A DNA stretch of 64,000 bases from positions 744,001-808,000 of the forward strand of contig CAWJSE010000003.1 of the NCBI GenBank assembly GCA_963845445.1, written 5' to 3'. The notes beneath the pieces were generated by a model. It ran no database searches, had not been told where the DNA came from, and worked only from the letters and a program-made list of their open reading frames with translations. Positions 63,196-64,000 of this stretch are shown here, piece after piece. How positions within the stretch are numbered: position 1 is the first letter of the stretch; each line of letters begins with the position of its first letter. This stretch comes from JABDBL01 sp963845445. GTDB taxonomy: Bacteria; Cyanobacteriota; Vampirovibrionia; Obscuribacterales; Obscuribacteraceae. The position numbers were made by a program, and so were the translations under genes.

Positions 63196-63999
63196 CTAGC
63201 TACTAACGCGTGTCAATTCGCGTAAATAAGATATCTTTTTTCGCACATAATCTTTATAGATGCAATTGGCCTTTAAACCTCTGACGCCGTCGATAAATCC
63301 GCCTCGCAATATGTAGCGATAAAAAAAAGTCCAAGCTGGATGGAGCATTTCATTTAATGCACTAGTGGGCCAACTTTGAGTAAGATTATTATGTCCGTTT
63401 TTACTAGGTACTCTATTTTGTCTTTCAGCAAATTCTTCTGCGGATAATTTAGCGTATTTATCGAGAGTAGCAGCATAGTCGTCAAAGTCGGTATAAGCAA
63501 AATGCAAAAGTGGCGATTGCAGTTTAGCAACGGGTCCATCTACCTTCACCGACTCGTGGACCTTTCGTTCAATAAATTTGCCCTTACCCTTTTGAAATAA
63601 ACGCAATTGTGCATCTGGGTAAAAACCGCCATGCCTTAGAGGTTTATTGCCAATATAGAGCACTCTTGGTATGCGATAGCCAGCAAAAACTTGGGCGGGA
63701 GAGGAAAGCAGTGCGGTGATTTCTCTAGACAGAGGCTCAGTTACTACTTCGTCAGCGTCCAGACTTAAGATCCATTTTTTGCTTGCTAAGGATAAAGCAT
63801 AATTTTTTTGCCCAGCATAACCAAGCCACTGCTGGTGATGGCACTGGGCTTTGTATTGCCTAGCAATTTCAAGTGTTTTATCAGTAGAGCCCGAGTCAAC
63901 TAGAATAATCTCCCCGGCAAAATGGGCAATCGCCTCCAAGGTCTTTCTTATTATGCGCTCTTCGTTGCAAGCAACTATTACTACTGATAGATCTAGCAT
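63196..63999 (-). CDS. Family 2 glycosyltransferase (WaaE/KdtX-like)
   Basis: 267 aa, complete, ATG at the window edge (63999). GT2 signature: LSVVIVACNEERIIRKTLEA, ILVDSGSTDKTLEIA, then WILSLDADEVV with the DxD metal site. The C-terminal region (RHGGFYPDAQLRLFQKGKGK..VHESVKVDG..LLHFAYTDFDDY) is typical of the lipopolysaccharide-core WaaE-like group. Sugar and acceptor cannot be read from sequence; an envelope glycan role is likely. Whether it heads an operon is not visible. Confidence 0.9.
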   Translation of the reverse strand: MLDLSVVIVACNEERIIRKTLEAIAHFAGEIILVDSGSTDKTLEIARQYKAQCHHQQWLGYAGQKNYALSLASKKWILSLDADEVVTEPLSREITALLSSPAQVFAGYRIPRVLYIGNKPLRHGGFYPDAQLRLFQKGKGKFIERKVHESVKVDGPVAKLQSPLLHFAYTDFDDYAATLDKYAKLSAEEFAERQNRVPSKNGHNNLTQSWPTSALNEMLHPAWTFFYRYILRGGFIDGVRGLKANCIYKDYVRKKISYLRELTRVSS

Positions 64000-64000
64000 A

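Overview
The backbone of this window is AT-rich bacterial chromosome carrying an ffh / rpsP / khpA-type block, larE-larB, an alpha-glucan phosphorylase, an HD phosphohydrolase, an NlpC/P60 endopeptidase and a family 2 glycosyltransferase, plus two giant proteins (one over 2,900 aa with tandem repeats, one 2,585 aa with an FHA-like domain). This content would fit a Melainabacteria/Obscuribacterales-type organism, but I have no rRNA or phylogeny, so that assignment is an inference of moderate strength.

Into this backbone are set many GC-richer units, each usually one gene with its own Shine-Dalgarno sequence and a long hairpin behind it. Their proteins look planctomycete-like: beta-helix and BNR-propeller surface proteins with the N-terminal motifs LEPRTLLS, LENRDLLT and LDDRIVP, 'ITDAGL' leucine-rich repeats, HPDAKPxGP 9-mers and Pro/Thr-rich single-pass membrane proteins. 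Several are frameshifted. Either the chromosome has taken up planctomycete genes repeatedly, or the contig is chimeric; the interleaving with native genes on a scale of a few kb argues for real transfer.

Layout: 1-8.9 kb, giant repeat protein (split by a 1-nt frameshift) ; 8.9-16.7 kb, giant FHA/helical-repeat protein ; 16.8-22 kb, HPDAKP gene and an LRR gene cut by an IS21 element with a perfect 8-bp target duplication ; 22.3-23.7 kb, toxin-antitoxin genes ; 24.1-26.0 and 38.7-40.6 kb, two identical IS66 copies in opposite orientation, each with its own target duplication ; 26.3-32.1 kb, a membrane protein, a two-domain hypothetical, then a GC-rich tract with two tRNA-like genes, small SD-led ORFs and a frameshifted HTH gene ; 32.2-36.5 kb, serine hydrolase, NlpC/P60, HicAB, LarE, LarB ; 36.5-38.4 kb, two Pro-rich membrane proteins ; 41-42.6 kb, BNR-propeller protein ; 43-49.7 kb, khpA-rpsP and ffh on one strand, separated by two toxin-antitoxin modules, a beta-helix gene and what look like remnants of abrB and the ffh tail ; 50.05-50.79 kb, a highly structured non-coding locus with a tRNA-like domain and a terminator ; 51-54.2 kb, PIN/XRE pair, HD hydrolase, membrane protein ; 54.4-57 kb, glycogen phosphorylase ; 57-59.9 kb, frameshifted hypothetical and a group II intron placed just behind a terminator ; 59.9-62.8 kb, large beta-helix protein ; 63.2-64 kb, glycosyltransferase.

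The strongest candidates for something undescribed are the ~740-nt structured RNA at 50.05-50.79 kb (nested helices, a tRNA-like fold with a 28-nt anticodon-loop region), the companion tRNA-like cluster at 28.9-30.5 kb, and the repeated 'one gene plus hairpin' architecture of the foreign inserts, some of which share an upstream dyad motif. Short TAGCGC-type palindromes occur in the native spacers close to many of these inserts.
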